A stretch of 64,000 nucleotides of DNA. It comes from Parabacteroides sp. (GTDB lineage Bacteria; Bacteroidota; Bacteroidia; Bacteroidales; Tannerellaceae). The translations under genes were made by a program, and so were the position numbers. The stretch is from NCBI GenBank assembly GCA_028689545.1, contig JAQVCX010000003.1:1-64000 (forward strand), given 5' to 3'. The notes under the pieces were generated by a model. The model was not told the DNA's origin and made no database searches. It saw only the letters and a list, made by a program, of their open reading frames with translations. The stretch's first letter is position 1, and each line of letters opens with the position of its first letter. This document shows, one piece after another, positions 15,957 to 26,700 of this stretch.

Positions 15957-18746
15957 TCATTTTTCACGAGTAGCCTTTTCCACTAAATAAATGATCGACT
16001 TATAGGATATGCCACTATTCATCGTCAGACCAATCTCGCAGGTACGGCTATTACTATATCCTTCCGTCGCTCCACGTAAGTTAGATTTCAGATAATGAAG
16101 GCCGGAAGCGTTTAGTTCCGGATAGAAGAAACCACGATCGCCCGCCCAACCGCAACAAGTAACTTGTGCCGGAGAAACTACCCGGTTCGCGCATAAGCCT
16201 GCCAGTTCCAGCAGTTTGTCTTGTACTCCCATCTTCGTGGTACTACAAGTGGAGTGTACCGCTACCACAACCGGCAACTTAGTAAAGTTCAGACGATCAC
16301 GCATAAAGTCATAAACGAACTCCACAGGTTCATATAATCGTAAACGTTTATCCAAGTTTTCCCTCATATGCAGCAGGCAAGGGCTCATGTCACACAAAAT
16401 AGGCAAGCGGCCGTTATCGCTCACCCGCAAAAAAGCCTCATCCAATTCCTCCGCCTTCCGCGTCGCTTGTTTCCGGAACCCCTTACTGCTAAAAGCCATA
16501 CCGCAACAAAGCTTGCTTAGATTCTCTGGATAACGAATCGCAAAGCCAGCTCTTGTCAACAAAACAATTGTTTGTTCCGTTACACTCGCGAAATCCACAT
16601 CCTCATAATCAGCCGAAGCCCCCATCGTACGGGTAATACAAGAGGGGAAATAAACCATTTCCATCCCATTCTCTACACCAGGCAGTTTCTTGAACTTTGA
16701 TGCGCCAGAAGGTGTATATCGAGTCCAAAGCGGGAATTTGTGAGCGGAAGCTTTAAACAAGAAAGAGGTGAATTTCTCGAACGCATTATACCCCACCAAC
16801 TTTGAAAGCGCATGAGGTAGCTTAAGCAAAGGACGAAGCATACCCGTTACGGCTCCCATATTCCCGGCGATACCCGAAGCGATAGCATTGGCCAAGGCAC
16901 CATTCTCTTTCCACCGTAACTCTTTTATCAATAAACCAGTATTAATTCCAACCGGACATGCCGTAGCACATAGGCCATCGGTAGCGCAGGTAGCGTTACC
17001 TTTATAGTTAAAGGCTTTCTTGAGTTCTTTATATCGTTTAGAGTTTGTTTCCCCATGTTCCGCCAAAGCTGATAATTCCCGATAGATCACGATACGTTGC
17101 CGGGGTGTCAATGTCACATGCCTTGACGGACATTGTATCTCGCAAAAACCACACTCGATGCATTTATCGATCAGCTCATTCGCCAAAGGTATTTGCTTTA
17201 AGTTCTTTATGAACACATCCGGGTCCCGATTTAAAAGGACACCCGGATTTAATATATTTTCGGGGTCAAAGAGCCTTTTGATCTTCCACATCAACTCATA
17301 AATCTCCTCCCCCCATTCATCTTTAACAAATGGGGCCATATTTCGCCCCGTACCATGCTCCGCTTTCAAGCTACCGTTATAGTGGAGTACCACATCTACA
17401 AGGCTACGCATAAAAGAAGCGTAATGATCGATACCTTCCTGCGCGTTTATATCCGGGAAAATCGTAAAATGAACGTTTCCATCCAATAAATGCCCCCACA
17501 TCACCGCATTTCCATATCCATAATCCGACAAGACTTCACGCACTTGCTCCAAAGCCTCACCTAAGACCTCTTCCCGGAAAGCGATATCCTCAATGATAGA
17601 TACAGTCCCCCGGGGGCGCCTTCCCGCAGCGGAAGTAAATAAACCGTTTCGTACCCGCCAATAAGTAGCGTAAAGCGTCGGATCGGTCGTAAATGATACC
17701 GGATATAAAGTCTGTATATCTGCCAGCCGCTCCTCTATATCCCGGAATTGGAATTGAAGTTCTTCTTCCGAATTGGAAGAAGTGTCGATCAGCAACGCTA
17801 CCGCATCCTCGGGCAAAGAGCGTAATATCTCCGGCATCCCCGGTTCATCCTCTACCGCATGTAAGGCATTTCGATCCATCAACTCGGCGGCAGACACCTT
17901 GCATTGGCGTAACGGGCCTATGGCTCTGCATGCTTCCATCAAAGAGGGGAAATAAATCAAGGCGGAAGCTTTCAAGGACTCATCGGGTACTGTCTCGAAA
18001 GTAACCGAAGAAATAAACCCTAAGGTTCCTTCCGAACCAATCATTAAATGCATGAGTATATCGTATGGATCGGTATAATCCAATAAAGAGTTCATTCCAT
18101 AACCACAGGTATTCTTCAACTCATATTTAGATAGAATCCGGTCTTCCATGTCCGGATTCAACAAGATCTCCAAACGGAAATTCATCAGCTTTTCCAATAA
18201 GGCTATATGCGTTTGCATGAAATCCCTACGACTCGCCAACGAAGAGGTATCCAAAAAGGTCCCATCCGCCAAGATAATTTCCATATCCCGAATCGTATTA
18301 TACGAGTTATGGATAATACCATAGCTAGAACCACTCGAGTTATTCGCTACGATCCCACCTATACGTGCGGATTTGATAGAGGCAGGGCTAGGCCCCAGTT
18401 TACGGCCATAAGGCCTGAGCCACCGATTCGCCTCTTCTCCAGTTATACCACATGGAAATTTAGCTAAACTCCCATCTCCTGAAATTTTGACCTCTCCATA
18501 ATCAGAACTGATTTCCATCAATACTGAGTCTGTGATAGTCTGACCGGATAAAGATGTTCCACCAGCTTTAAAGGTTACAGATTTACCAGTCTTCTTACAT
18601 TCAGAAAGAATACGTTTTACATCTTCCTCACAACTCACGATTTCAACTCGTTCGGGATTCAACCTGTAAATCCCAGCATCTGTTCCTTTCGCTAATTTGG
18701 TGAGTGTGTCTAAATACACTTTTCTCATCTCCATGGCCTGTATCAT
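15957..18746 (-). CDS. FAD-linked oxidase / Fe-S dehydrogenase fusion (D-2-hydroxyacid dehydrogenase type)
   Basis: 929 residues combining a GlcD-like and a GlpC-like part. The N-terminal FAD_binding_4 domain has SVTFKAGGTSLSGQTI and GGIVANNSSGSSYG; the FAD-oxidase C-terminal domain holds GHLLDGNVHFTIFPD and LKAEHGTGRNMAPF. Two ferredoxin-type clusters follow (CIECGFCEIQCPS and CATDGLCATACP). The end carries CCG-type cysteine motifs (LCCGMAFSSKGF and TCCGWAGDRGFF). It probably oxidises D-lactate or a related D-2-hydroxyacid and passes electrons to quinone at the membrane. ATG 18746 is used; ATG 18734 or 18728 are possible. It appears monocistronic and complete. Confidence 0.92.
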   Translation of the reverse strand: MIQAMEMRKVYLDTLTKLAKGTDAGIYRLNPERVEIVSCEEDVKRILSECKKTGKSVTFKAGGTSLSGQTITDSVLMEISSDYGEVKISGDGSLAKFPCGITGEEANRWLRPYGRKLGPSPASIKSARIGGIVANNSSGSSYGIIHNSYNTIRDMEIILADGTFLDTSSLASRRDFMQTHIALLEKLMNFRLEILLNPDMEDRILSKYELKNTCGYGMNSLLDYTDPYDILMHLMIGSEGTLGFISSVTFETVPDESLKASALIYFPSLMEACRAIGPLRQCKVSAAELMDRNALHAVEDEPGMPEILRSLPEDAVALLIDTSSNSEEELQFQFRDIEERLADIQTLYPVSFTTDPTLYATYWRVRNGLFTSAAGRRPRGTVSIIEDIAFREEVLGEALEQVREVLSDYGYGNAVMWGHLLDGNVHFTIFPDINAQEGIDHYASFMRSLVDVVLHYNGSLKAEHGTGRNMAPFVKDEWGEEIYELMWKIKRLFDPENILNPGVLLNRDPDVFIKNLKQIPLANELIDKCIECGFCEIQCPSRHVTLTPRQRIVIYRELSALAEHGETNSKRYKELKKAFNYKGNATCATDGLCATACPVGINTGLLIKELRWKENGALANAIASGIAGNMGAVTGMLRPLLKLPHALSKLVGYNAFEKFTSFLFKASAHKFPLWTRYTPSGASKFKKLPGVENGMEMVYFPSCITRTMGASADYEDVDFASVTEQTIVLLTRAGFAIRYPENLSKLCCGMAFSSKGFRKQATRKAEELDEAFLRVSDNGRLPILCDMSPCLLHMRENLDKRLRLYEPVEFVYDFMRDRLNFTKLPVVVAVHSTCSTTKMGVQDKLLELAGLCANRVVSPAQVTCCGWAGDRGFFYPELNASGLHYLKSNLRGATEGYSNSRTCEIGLTMNSGISYKSIIYLVEKATREK

Positions 18747-18797
18747 TGTTTCACATCAATACGACATAGCCACAAAGATACGAAACCATTAAGATAA

Positions 18798-19916
18798 TCA
18801 CGACATTTCATGAAAATAACGAGGTGAATATCCGGATACTAGCTCCGGATGAAAAATCCAGATTAGATCTTTCAATAGATATTCCGGATGTAAAGGAAAT
18901 TCCTCGTAATAGGGTACTACCCCTGTATTACAGGTATAAATCCGTTGTTTTCTAAAAGCGTCGAAGTTCTCGTAAGGAGTATATTCGGAGCGTAAATCGT
19001 TATAGGTCATCTCGGAAGATTGATTATATTTAACAACCCAGATATCCGCATGGATCGCTTTATCAAACACGGTCTCAAACGCTAAGGGGGTACTTCCGGC
19101 ACCCGGTAAATCCTTAAACATATAATCCGCTCCGGCATCCTCGAAAAGATGAGCCATATAACTATCTCCGGCCGGTACATACCACGAAGAGCCAAACTTC
19201 TTCTCCGACAAAACCGTAGGACGGTTCTCTATATTAGCGGTTAAGGCCTTTAGAGACAGATAGGCTCGCTCTGTTTCCTTGAATATAGAATCGGCCATTT
19301 CCTCCTTTCCGAATAGCAAACCATAAAAACGAATCCACTCCGTACGCCCCAAAGGAAATGCCTCCATATAGTCGGCCCCTTCGATAATGGGTATCCCTAT
19401 CTTCTCGACAGGCCCATAACTACTATTCTGAAACGGGGAAGCGATCACTAGTTCCGCTCCGATCTCTATCATTTTCTCTATATTCGGAGAGGTAGCTTCG
19501 CCTAAATCAGCGATCCGGCTGGCCTGTATGCCCTCTTGTATGGCAGGGGTATCCATATAACGAGGCTCACAAACACCTATAACCTTATTGATTTCGTGCA
19601 ATTGATCAATAATAGCCGCATGGACAGAAGTATAAACCACAATATCTTTTACAGGGACCTTCACGATCGTGCCTTTGGGTAATCCGTCTGGAACCGACTT
19701 TTCCCGGTCTACCAATAAATAACGTTGAAGAAGACGGGCGCTATCCCACGGATCACGTACTTCCACCATTGTATAAGCATCAAAGTGCCGTATCGTGAAA
19801 CCTTGGGCATATTGAATACTATCCGAGGAAATAGCTTCCCCGGAAGAAGTTCGCTTCCCGGATGGCGTACATGCCACCATCCAGAAAGCCAACCCTAAGA
19901 GAATCAGTAATCGCAT
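18798..19916 (-). CDS. Periplasmic substrate-binding lipoprotein, BtuF-like
   Basis: 372 residues with a lipoprotein signal (LAFWMVACTPSG). It shows the class III binding-protein pattern of cobalamin, siderophore and haem ABC systems: DIVVYTSVHAAIIDQLHEI, VIGVCEPRYM, ATSPNIEKMIEIGAELVIASPF, IGIPIIEG. It is third in a riboswitch-headed operon after a BtuB-like receptor and a BtuG-like lipoprotein; its ATG overlaps the upstream stop by one base (TAATG). That context makes a corrinoid ligand the best guess. No permease or ATPase gene follows, so BtuCD must be encoded elsewhere. Confidence 0.8.
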   Translation of the reverse strand: MRLLILLGLAFWMVACTPSGKRTSSGEAISSDSIQYAQGFTIRHFDAYTMVEVRDPWDSARLLQRYLLVDREKSVPDGLPKGTIVKVPVKDIVVYTSVHAAIIDQLHEINKVIGVCEPRYMDTPAIQEGIQASRIADLGEATSPNIEKMIEIGAELVIASPFQNSSYGPVEKIGIPIIEGADYMEAFPLGRTEWIRFYGLLFGKEEMADSIFKETERAYLSLKALTANIENRPTVLSEKKFGSSWYVPAGDSYMAHLFEDAGADYMFKDLPGAGSTPLAFETVFDKAIHADIWVVKYNQSSEMTYNDLRSEYTPYENFDAFRKQRIYTCNTGVVPYYEEFPLHPEYLLKDLIWIFHPELVSGYSPRYFHEMS

Positions 19917-21046
19917 TAGATATTATCTTTTTGAGCGAGGACTACTTTCATGGGATTTAAACCAGCCTCAAACTTCTTGACAAGTTTACCGTCTGTTCCA
20001 AAACCATAAATATCGCCGTTATTCTTATAATCAGATTCGCTCACATATACATTACTTCCTGCCACATTCAACTTATATGGCTTAGCGATAGTGGTTCCAT
20101 CCTTGATCCAACTCTCCACCGCACCGGTATTCGTATCATAGCTCGTAAAAGTCGTCACGCTATTCCAATTCGCGTCATATTGAGAATAATAGGTATATAG
20201 TTTTCCATCCAGATAGTCCATTTCCGTAGCGTTCGGGCAAGCCTCCAATACCTTGACCTCATCCGTACGAGAGTCAATATATTGCAACGTATTCAACACC
20301 TCCGCATAATTACCCATCGACACTACATATACATTACCTTTATCATCAGAACGTACAAGTGTCGGATTAAGGACAACATCCAGTTTCTTGGTTTCGGTGA
20401 AAGAAGCCAAATCTACGACCGACACGGTTTTGTCATAACCAACCTCCGTAGCATAATCCATACCACCCGAATTAGCCACGTACAGTTTTTTATTGGCCAC
20501 CGCCATTTGTTCCGGGTTACGTCCCACCTTAACAGTCGCCTCTACTTCCAGCGAAGCGGTATCCAAGCGGGCTACCTGGCCGTTATAGTAGGAAGCATAT
20601 ACCTTGCCCCCATCCGCGATCAAGGCACGGGGTTGTCCCTCGGTCTTCACCTGCTTGATGGATTTAGCATGCAAATCTGTTACCTCAATCGTCGATTCAC
20701 CATAAACAGCGATATACATCTTATCGCCATAAACGATCATGTCTTGTGCCGTATCTCCCAGTCCTCTGCCGTTCTGAGCCAAGAAATAATCGGGAACCAA
20801 CTCGTCCTTCTCCACGTCATACATATACAAGCTGGAATTATTGTTTCCCATTTTACCGGAATTCAAGAAATAGAGGGCGAACACGGAGTTGTCTTCTCCC
20901 GGCTCTTCCGGTGTTTCCGGTGTTTCCGGTGTTGAAGGTTTTTCCGGTGTTGAAGGCTCGGGAATAGGATCACTGTCACTACAACCTACAAAGGAGAAAG
21001 ACATCAATGCGCATAAAGCGGAGATGTAAATAAAGTTTTTCTTTTT
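19916..21046 (-). CDS. btuG: Surface beta-propeller lipoprotein, BtuG-like
   Basis: The start at ATG 21046 (MKKKNFIYISAL) gives 376 residues with lipobox FVGC (Cys23). The acidic sequence after the cysteine (CSDSDPIPEP) suits surface export. A Pro/Thr/Glu-rich linker of about 25 residues precedes a YncE/DUF5074-type propeller (NSGKMGNNNSSLYMYDVE, then KVYASYYNGQVARLDT and KLYVANSGGMDYA). BtuG proteins cap BtuB at the Bacteroides surface and bind cobalamin very tightly; the riboswitch, upstream BtuB and downstream BtuF-like gene support that assignment. It starts 22 bases after btuB ends. Confidence 0.85.
   Translation of the reverse strand, partial: KKKNFIYISALCALMSFSFVGCSDSDPIPEPSTPEKPSTPETPETPEEPGEDNSVFALYFLNSGKMGNNNSSLYMYDVEKDELVPDYFLAQNGRGLGDTAQDMIVYGDKMYIAVYGESTIEVTDLHAKSIKQVKTEGQPRALIADGGKVYASYYNGQVARLDTASLEVEATVKVGRNPEQMAVANKKLYVANSGGMDYATEVGYDKTVSVVDLASFTETKKLDVVLNPTLVRSDDKGNVYVVSMGNYAEVLNTLQYIDSRTDEVKVLEACPNATEMDYLDGKLYTYYSQYDANWNSVTTFTSYDTNTGAVESWIKDGTTIAKPYKLNVAGSNVYVSESDYKNNGDIYGFGTDGKLVKKFEAGLNPMKVVLAQKDNI
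20895..20955 (-). repeat. Short tandem repeat encoding the Pro/Thr/Glu linker
   Basis: Approximate 9-base units (tccggtgtt on the plus strand, with diverged copies) encode the S/T-P-E linker between the lipidated cysteine and the propeller of the BtuG-like protein. Linker length could vary between strains by slippage. Confidence 0.6.
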
Positions 21047-21068
21047 CATTGTTCTACTATATAATTTA

Positions 21069-23078
21069 TTAATAAGATAAACAAACACTTAACCGCCAAG
21101 AACAGCCCGGCATCGGATAATACTGGATCACGTCATAATTCACATTCGCGAGATTCAACAATTCACCTTGCAGACGTAAGCTAAAATGACGGAAACGGAA
21201 ATCCCTATTTAAGGAAACACTTTGTTCCATATAGGAGTCGATCCTGTTCCGGTTGATGTTCTGTGGCAATGCATAACGATCTCCTACCGCGGTTAATAGA
21301 TAAGAGACATTCACCCACGGATTCTCCAAGGAAATGGAAACCGTTCCGGAATGACGAGGCGTATAAGGAATCTGATCCTTATAGTTTTTGGCCTCCGGAT
21401 CCGTTATATCTACCGCATACTGATAGGAATAGGTAGAAGCCAAGAGCAATTCCATCTTCAACGGCAGAGGAAATTGTGCCGAAAGATTCAAATCCGCACC
21501 TTTAATATCGACCTCTCCAAGATTCATCATCCGCCAGATATACATTGTAGGCAATGCCACAATCTTATCTTTCACGGTGTTATAATATCCATCAGCGGAG
21601 ACACTAAAATGCCTCAACCAATCACCACACGAACCGCTCCATGTTACGCCTACATTATATTGAGAGGTTTCTTCCGGCTTCAGATTAGTATTTCCCATAC
21701 GGAGATAATATAGATCCGTAAAAGTCGGCACCCGGAAAATATCTTTATAAGAAGCTCTTACCCTTAACGTACTCTCCGGAAAAGGTCTCCAAGATAAACT
21801 CACCGCTGGCGACAAACGTTTTTTATCCGCAGGTTTCTCACCTTGTTCTACCTTATCCGTAATATAGGTACCCAATAGACTTCCGGTAGCCGTAAACCGA
21901 CCATCCTTATATTGCACCGCTAGTACCGATTGAGAGGCCATTCGCTTGGGGTTAGGACCGTTCACGAAATTATTGTCCAGCATAGAGCGAGTTAAATCCG
22001 TTGTTAACGTAGCCGATACATTCTTTATAGGACTATAGAGCAAACCTACAGAGCCATAATACTCATTCTGTGTATTCAAATCGACTTGTTCCCCTGCCGC
22101 ATATTTATCATTTACATCTAGATAACGAGTAAAAGCATAATTATACTTAGCCATGGCCCGTAGCGTAAATTTCTCATTAAGAACATTCTTATACCCTGAT
22201 TGCACGAAGAAATTATTATCCCATAATCGCTCCGAAGTGTTCTTGTTGTATAAGTTAATAGAACCGGGAAGTCCCCGCTCCGAATCAAAATAGTACACCT
22301 TAAAGGAAAGTTCGCCTCCCTTGCCTAAATCACCGAAAAGATTACTTTCCAAATGGTAAGAATGGATATCACTGTTTCTACGCTCCTCGCTCGTTTCCAA
22401 TTCCCCATTAATTAATGTATAGGGATATTGTCCATCCGCACGCACGAAATCACCATGTAAGGATACGCTCCAACGCTTTCCTAATTTTTGATCATAATGC
22501 AGCATGGGATTAAAAAGCCCGAAGGAACCGCCCTTAACCTTAAGATAAGTATTAAACGATTTATCTTTAAACGTGGGCTTTCCGGTTTCTATATTCAAAG
22601 CCCCTGCCGAGGCATACACCCTTGCCGTTTGGAAGATGTCATCCGATTGCCCGATCGACAAGGAGACCATCTCCACATTATCCAAAGAGAAACGGCTGAT
22701 ATCGACTTGCCCGCTTTGCGCATCCGTAATCGTCACCCCATCGTAACTCACGGCGGTATGCTTCGCTCCCAAGCTACGTACCGAGACCGTTTTCAAGCCT
22801 CCGATCCCTCCATAATCCTGTACCGTAACTCCCGAGAAGCGTTTCACGGCCTCGGATAGGTCTTGTACACCCAACCGATCAATCCCCGCCCGGTCCATAA
22901 TTTGCAAAGGCGTACCTTCACGGGTGACCGACGGACGTACCTTTTCCACTACTTCCACCCCGGAAAGTTCGTGGTAGGCCGTCGTATCGATCTGTTGACC
23001 GGAAACGACACCCAAAGAAAATAACCATACGCTAAACACGCACAGGCATCTTATAAGATATAAATCTCGCATAATCAT
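21069..23078 (-). CDS. btuB: TonB-dependent cobalamin receptor, BtuB-like
   Basis: An outer-membrane receptor of about 669 residues from ATG 23078 (MIMRDLYLIRCL; ATG 23072 possible) with a signal peptide ending near VVSGQQ. The plug domain shows LSEAVKRFSGVTVQDYGGIGGLKTVSVRSLGAKHTAVSYDG in sequence order, and the barrel ends in the aromatic-terminated strand WRLSVCLSY. It imports corrinoids across the outer membrane with TonB energy. A cobalamin riboswitch lies directly upstream, and btuG-like and btuF-like genes lie downstream. A second receptor of the same plug type is at 41376-43391. Confidence 0.9.
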   Translation of the reverse strand: MIMRDLYLIRCLCVFSVWLFSLGVVSGQQIDTTAYHELSGVEVVEKVRPSVTREGTPLQIMDRAGIDRLGVQDLSEAVKRFSGVTVQDYGGIGGLKTVSVRSLGAKHTAVSYDGVTITDAQSGQVDISRFSLDNVEMVSLSIGQSDDIFQTARVYASAGALNIETGKPTFKDKSFNTYLKVKGGSFGLFNPMLHYDQKLGKRWSVSLHGDFVRADGQYPYTLINGELETSEERRNSDIHSYHLESNLFGDLGKGGELSFKVYYFDSERGLPGSINLYNKNTSERLWDNNFFVQSGYKNVLNEKFTLRAMAKYNYAFTRYLDVNDKYAAGEQVDLNTQNEYYGSVGLLYSPIKNVSATLTTDLTRSMLDNNFVNGPNPKRMASQSVLAVQYKDGRFTATGSLLGTYITDKVEQGEKPADKKRLSPAVSLSWRPFPESTLRVRASYKDIFRVPTFTDLYYLRMGNTNLKPEETSQYNVGVTWSGSCGDWLRHFSVSADGYYNTVKDKIVALPTMYIWRMMNLGEVDIKGADLNLSAQFPLPLKMELLLASTYSYQYAVDITDPEAKNYKDQIPYTPRHSGTVSISLENPWVNVSYLLTAVGDRYALPQNINRNRIDSYMEQSVSLNRDFRFRHFSLRLQGELLNLANVNYDVIQYYPMPGCSWRLSVCLSY

Positions 23079-23123
23079 TCTAGGTTTACCAACGTCTTCA
23101 CCCGAAACGTCGCATAACAGAAT

Positions 23124-23301
23124 CATGGCAGGTTTTCTGACTCGTCCACCCTCTGTCGGCTACCTTCCCACCTATCCGATAGGCAGTGGCAACAAGATTT
23201 ACCGGGGCTTCAAGGACTTACAGCTACGGGTACAGCTCCGGACTCGCACCGGATTCCCTTTTACTAACCATTACCGGAATAGGCAATAGCTACACCTTGA
23301 T
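23124..23301 (-). promoter_or_regulatory. Cobalamin riboswitch 1 (btuB-btuG-btuF-like operon)
   Basis: Read on the minus strand, it has the AdoCbl core: aagggaatccggtgcgagtc near the 5' side, a following agctgtacccg..gctgtaa segment, the gccactg/gggaaggt pair, and the 3' B12 box agtcagaaaacctgccat (23125-23142). It should shut off the operon when cobalamin is present. A TATCTTCG element at 23308-23315 (minus) fits the -7 consensus with one change. Confidence 0.93.
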
Positions 23302-23416
23302 CGATCGCGAAGATACGAGTTTAGTTTTTGATTAGCAACAAGAAAAGCAGGGCAAGCGCATCAAAATCCACATCTTTGTTGGATACCTATTCGTAATCAT
23401 GTTTGGTCAACTTTCA

Positions 23417-23442
23417 CTTAGTTCTGCGAGAACTAAGATTTT
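23417..23442 (+). terminator. Isolated 9-bp hairpin with T-tract
   Basis: A stem (23417-23425 and 23429-23437) with a 3-nt loop is followed by attttt. It lies between the divergent btuB and susC promoters, with no gene directly upstream on the plus strand, so it may end a short or antisense transcript or be a palindromic operator. Confidence 0.45.
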
Positions 23443-23572
23443 TAGGCTTGGTTGCTGTAGCAAACTCCGTTCCATAAATAGACACAATGTGAAGAGAGAG
23501 TAATTTCCTGCCGTTCTTTTAGCAAACGATGTATTATTTTTACAAAAAGAATTTCTTTTCATAAATAATTAA

Positions 23573-23580
23573 TATATTTG
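23573..23580 (+). promoter_or_regulatory. -7 element of the susC/susD operon
   Basis: TATATTTG fits TAnnTTTG. The 5' leader to ATG 23719 would be about 130 nt, long enough for regulation. Confidence 0.55.
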
Positions 23581-23718
23581 CAGCGGTAAAAACACTTTTG
23601 TTCTCGCAGGACTATACTTAAGAGAAAGAAAATAACCGCTAAATGAAGTAACGTATGTATGCGTTTTACAAAAGAATATTTTTATTATGAGTAATCTCAC
23701 ATATCATTAACTTAAACA

Positions 23719-26700
23719 TTGTTATTTATGTTAAAGAAGATCAACCATGCTAGTTTGCTCCTGCTTACAGGAACAATGGCCTTTTCCTTAAATGCCTACG
23801 CAGACTTAGCGCCAGAAAAGCCTATGATGACGATCTCCCAGCAAACAGGGAAAGTCAAAGGCGTTGTAGAGGATGATTTCGGTCCCGTAGCCGGAGCATC
23901 CGTAGTAGTGAAAGGAACAACCAATGGAACAATTACCGACATGGACGGTAATTTCACCTTGGACGGGATTAAGAATGGAGATATAATCCAAATCTCCTTT
24001 ATTGGATATTCGACACAAGAACTCAAGTACACGGGAGAACCGTCCTTGAAAATCAAGCTAGTCGAAGACTCCCAAAAGCTAGATGAAGTGGTTGTAACAG
24101 CCATGGGTATTAAAAAAGACGCAAAGAAATTAGGTTATGCGGTAAGTACGATCGACGCGGGAGATTTGGTAAAAACAGGAACACCCGACTTCGCGACTTC
24201 CCTATATGGTAAGGCATCCGGAGTACGTATACAAGCAGCACCCGGAGGAGGAACATCTGCGGTTTCCATCTCTGTTCGTGGCCTTTCTTCTATTTCGGGA
24301 ACAACACAGCCATTAATTGTAATGGATGGAGTGCCCATTCACAATGGAGACGCAAACAAGGATGACTATTGGACTAATCAGCGTGTAGAATCAAACGGCT
24401 TGGTTGACATCAACCCCGAGGATATCGCGAACATCTCTATATTGAAAGGTGCCGCGGCTTCCGCGTTATATGGATCGGAGGCAGCCAATGGTGTTGTAAT
24501 GATCACAACAAAAACCGGTAAGGGGACGAGTGGCCTGGGTATAGATTTCAGCGCGAATGTTAGTTTTGACAAGGTTGCCTATATGCCATCTATACAAGAT
24601 CAATTCGGACCTGGCTACGATAATGCGCTACGCTATTCATATGGCAATGAATATGAGCAACAGACCGGATTTCAAAACACCCGTACAGATCGTAATGGAA
24701 ATTCCGTAATCAGTCCGCGTAACACCTATTACTCTTGGGGTATGCCTTATGACAACACTACCCAACTGTATACGTTTAATGGACAGACTCGTACTTATTC
24801 CCCAGTTGGGCATAATCAATGGAATGATATCTTCCAAACGGGCGTGAACCAGACATACAACTTGGCCGTCACGAGTGGTTCGGAGAAAGGCAACATGCGT
24901 TTTTCTTATACCTATATGGATAATACACCGACGCAGTTGAATTCTCATAACAACAAGCATAACTTTTCGGTATCGGGCAACACCAATATCACAAAGACCT
25001 TGAAACTTGATTATTCCGCCAACTACATGCGGCAACAGATCAAGAATCGTACGTATCGTATCAGTCGCCTGCTGACCAATTATTCCGGTATGTTTACAAG
25101 CTTCGACGACGTGGCCTATTTGCGAGATCACACTGTTACCAGCATGGGCTACCAAAACACGAATTACACAAGCGACACATTGACTCCCGACGAGGCTTAC
25201 GATTGGAATCCGTCTTTCAATGCCTTGGGAAGCGAATACTTCTGGAATCTATATGGAAAGGAACAGCGGGAAAATAACAACCGTCTTATCGCCAGTGTTA
25301 CTCCTAGCTGGGAAATCATTCACGGACTGACCGCCCGTGGTCGTTTGTCTACCGACTTGACCTTTGACGAAGTAGAGAATAAGAATAGCACGGAGACTCC
25401 TAACGTGTTCAAGACTCCTGGTAATTATACAGGTTCCTATGGCACCAGCAACTCCAAGTATGAGATTTACTACGGCGATATCATGTTGATGTTCGACCGT
25501 ACGTTCGCCGAGAAATACAATGTTACGGCCAATGTAGGTTGGTCTGGCCGACAAGAACGCTACTTGAAGACCTCTGTAGAAACACGAGGTGGCCTCAGCG
25601 TGGAAAACTGGTTCCACTTGAACGCGTCCGCGTTGAGCCCGGGAAATCCAAGTATGGATAAAAGCACATTGTTGAAGACCGCGTTCTTCGCTACCGCTTC
25701 TGTTGGCTATGACAATTGGGCTTATCTGGAAGGAACAGTCCGCCAAGAGAAGATATCCACGCTAGCACCGGGTATGAACTCTTTCTTCTATCCCTCAGTA
25801 AATGGTAGCGTTATCTATACATCCTTGCTAAAAGACAATAATCCCAGTTGGTACGATTATGGAAAAGTACGCGTCAGCTATGGTATCGTAGGTAACGCCC
25901 CCATGATTTATAAAGCGGCTACCGGCTATAAACAAGGCACGGCAGATAGCTATATCTACAACCAGATTCTCACAAGCGGGCTTGGAAATGACAACATCAA
26001 ACCCGAGAAAAAGTATGAGTTTGAGTTAGGATGGGAAAACAAATTCTTAGGCAACCGTTTGGGATTCGAGATGTCATATTATCATAACCGGATCAAGGAT
26101 CAGATATTGAACGCGTCTTCTTCCGCGTCTTCCGGAGCATCTTCTATCTGGATGAATGTAGGCGAGTTGAAAAATGTCGGCGTTGAAATGTCAATGTATG
26201 GAACTCCTATCCAGACCAAAGACTGGAATTGGGAACTTCGTGCCAACTGGGCATGGAACCGCAATGAGGTAGTTAAATTGGCAGACGGCATCAACTCCAT
26301 CGATCATAGCAATGTAGATAACGGAGCGGCCATCTTGCAATCGTATGTGGGAGAGTCTATGGGTGACTGGTATGTGTACGGCACGGTGAAAGATGAAAAC
26401 GGCAACAAAGTTGTTGATGATAAAGGTATGTATAAAGTAGACTACACAAAACGGGTAAAAGCAGGTAACGCCATGCCGAAAGTAGTAGGTGGATTTGGAA
26501 CTTCTCTTAGTTACAAGGATTTTTACCTAGATGCCACATTTGATTTCCGTTTCGGCGGTGATGTCTTGAACTTGCCTTATCAGTATATGTCTGAACTCGG
26601 TATCTTGGAAGCTTCCTTGGGTGGACGCGACGCCGCCAATGGTGGATTGAGTTGGTATGCGGATGGCAATGACTTGTCTGACCCCTCAAAACGTCACCTT

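Noticed and set aside
20282-20935. A 217-codon plus-strand frame
   Set aside because: Antisense to the BtuG-like gene and ending in translation of its linker repeats; a shadow.
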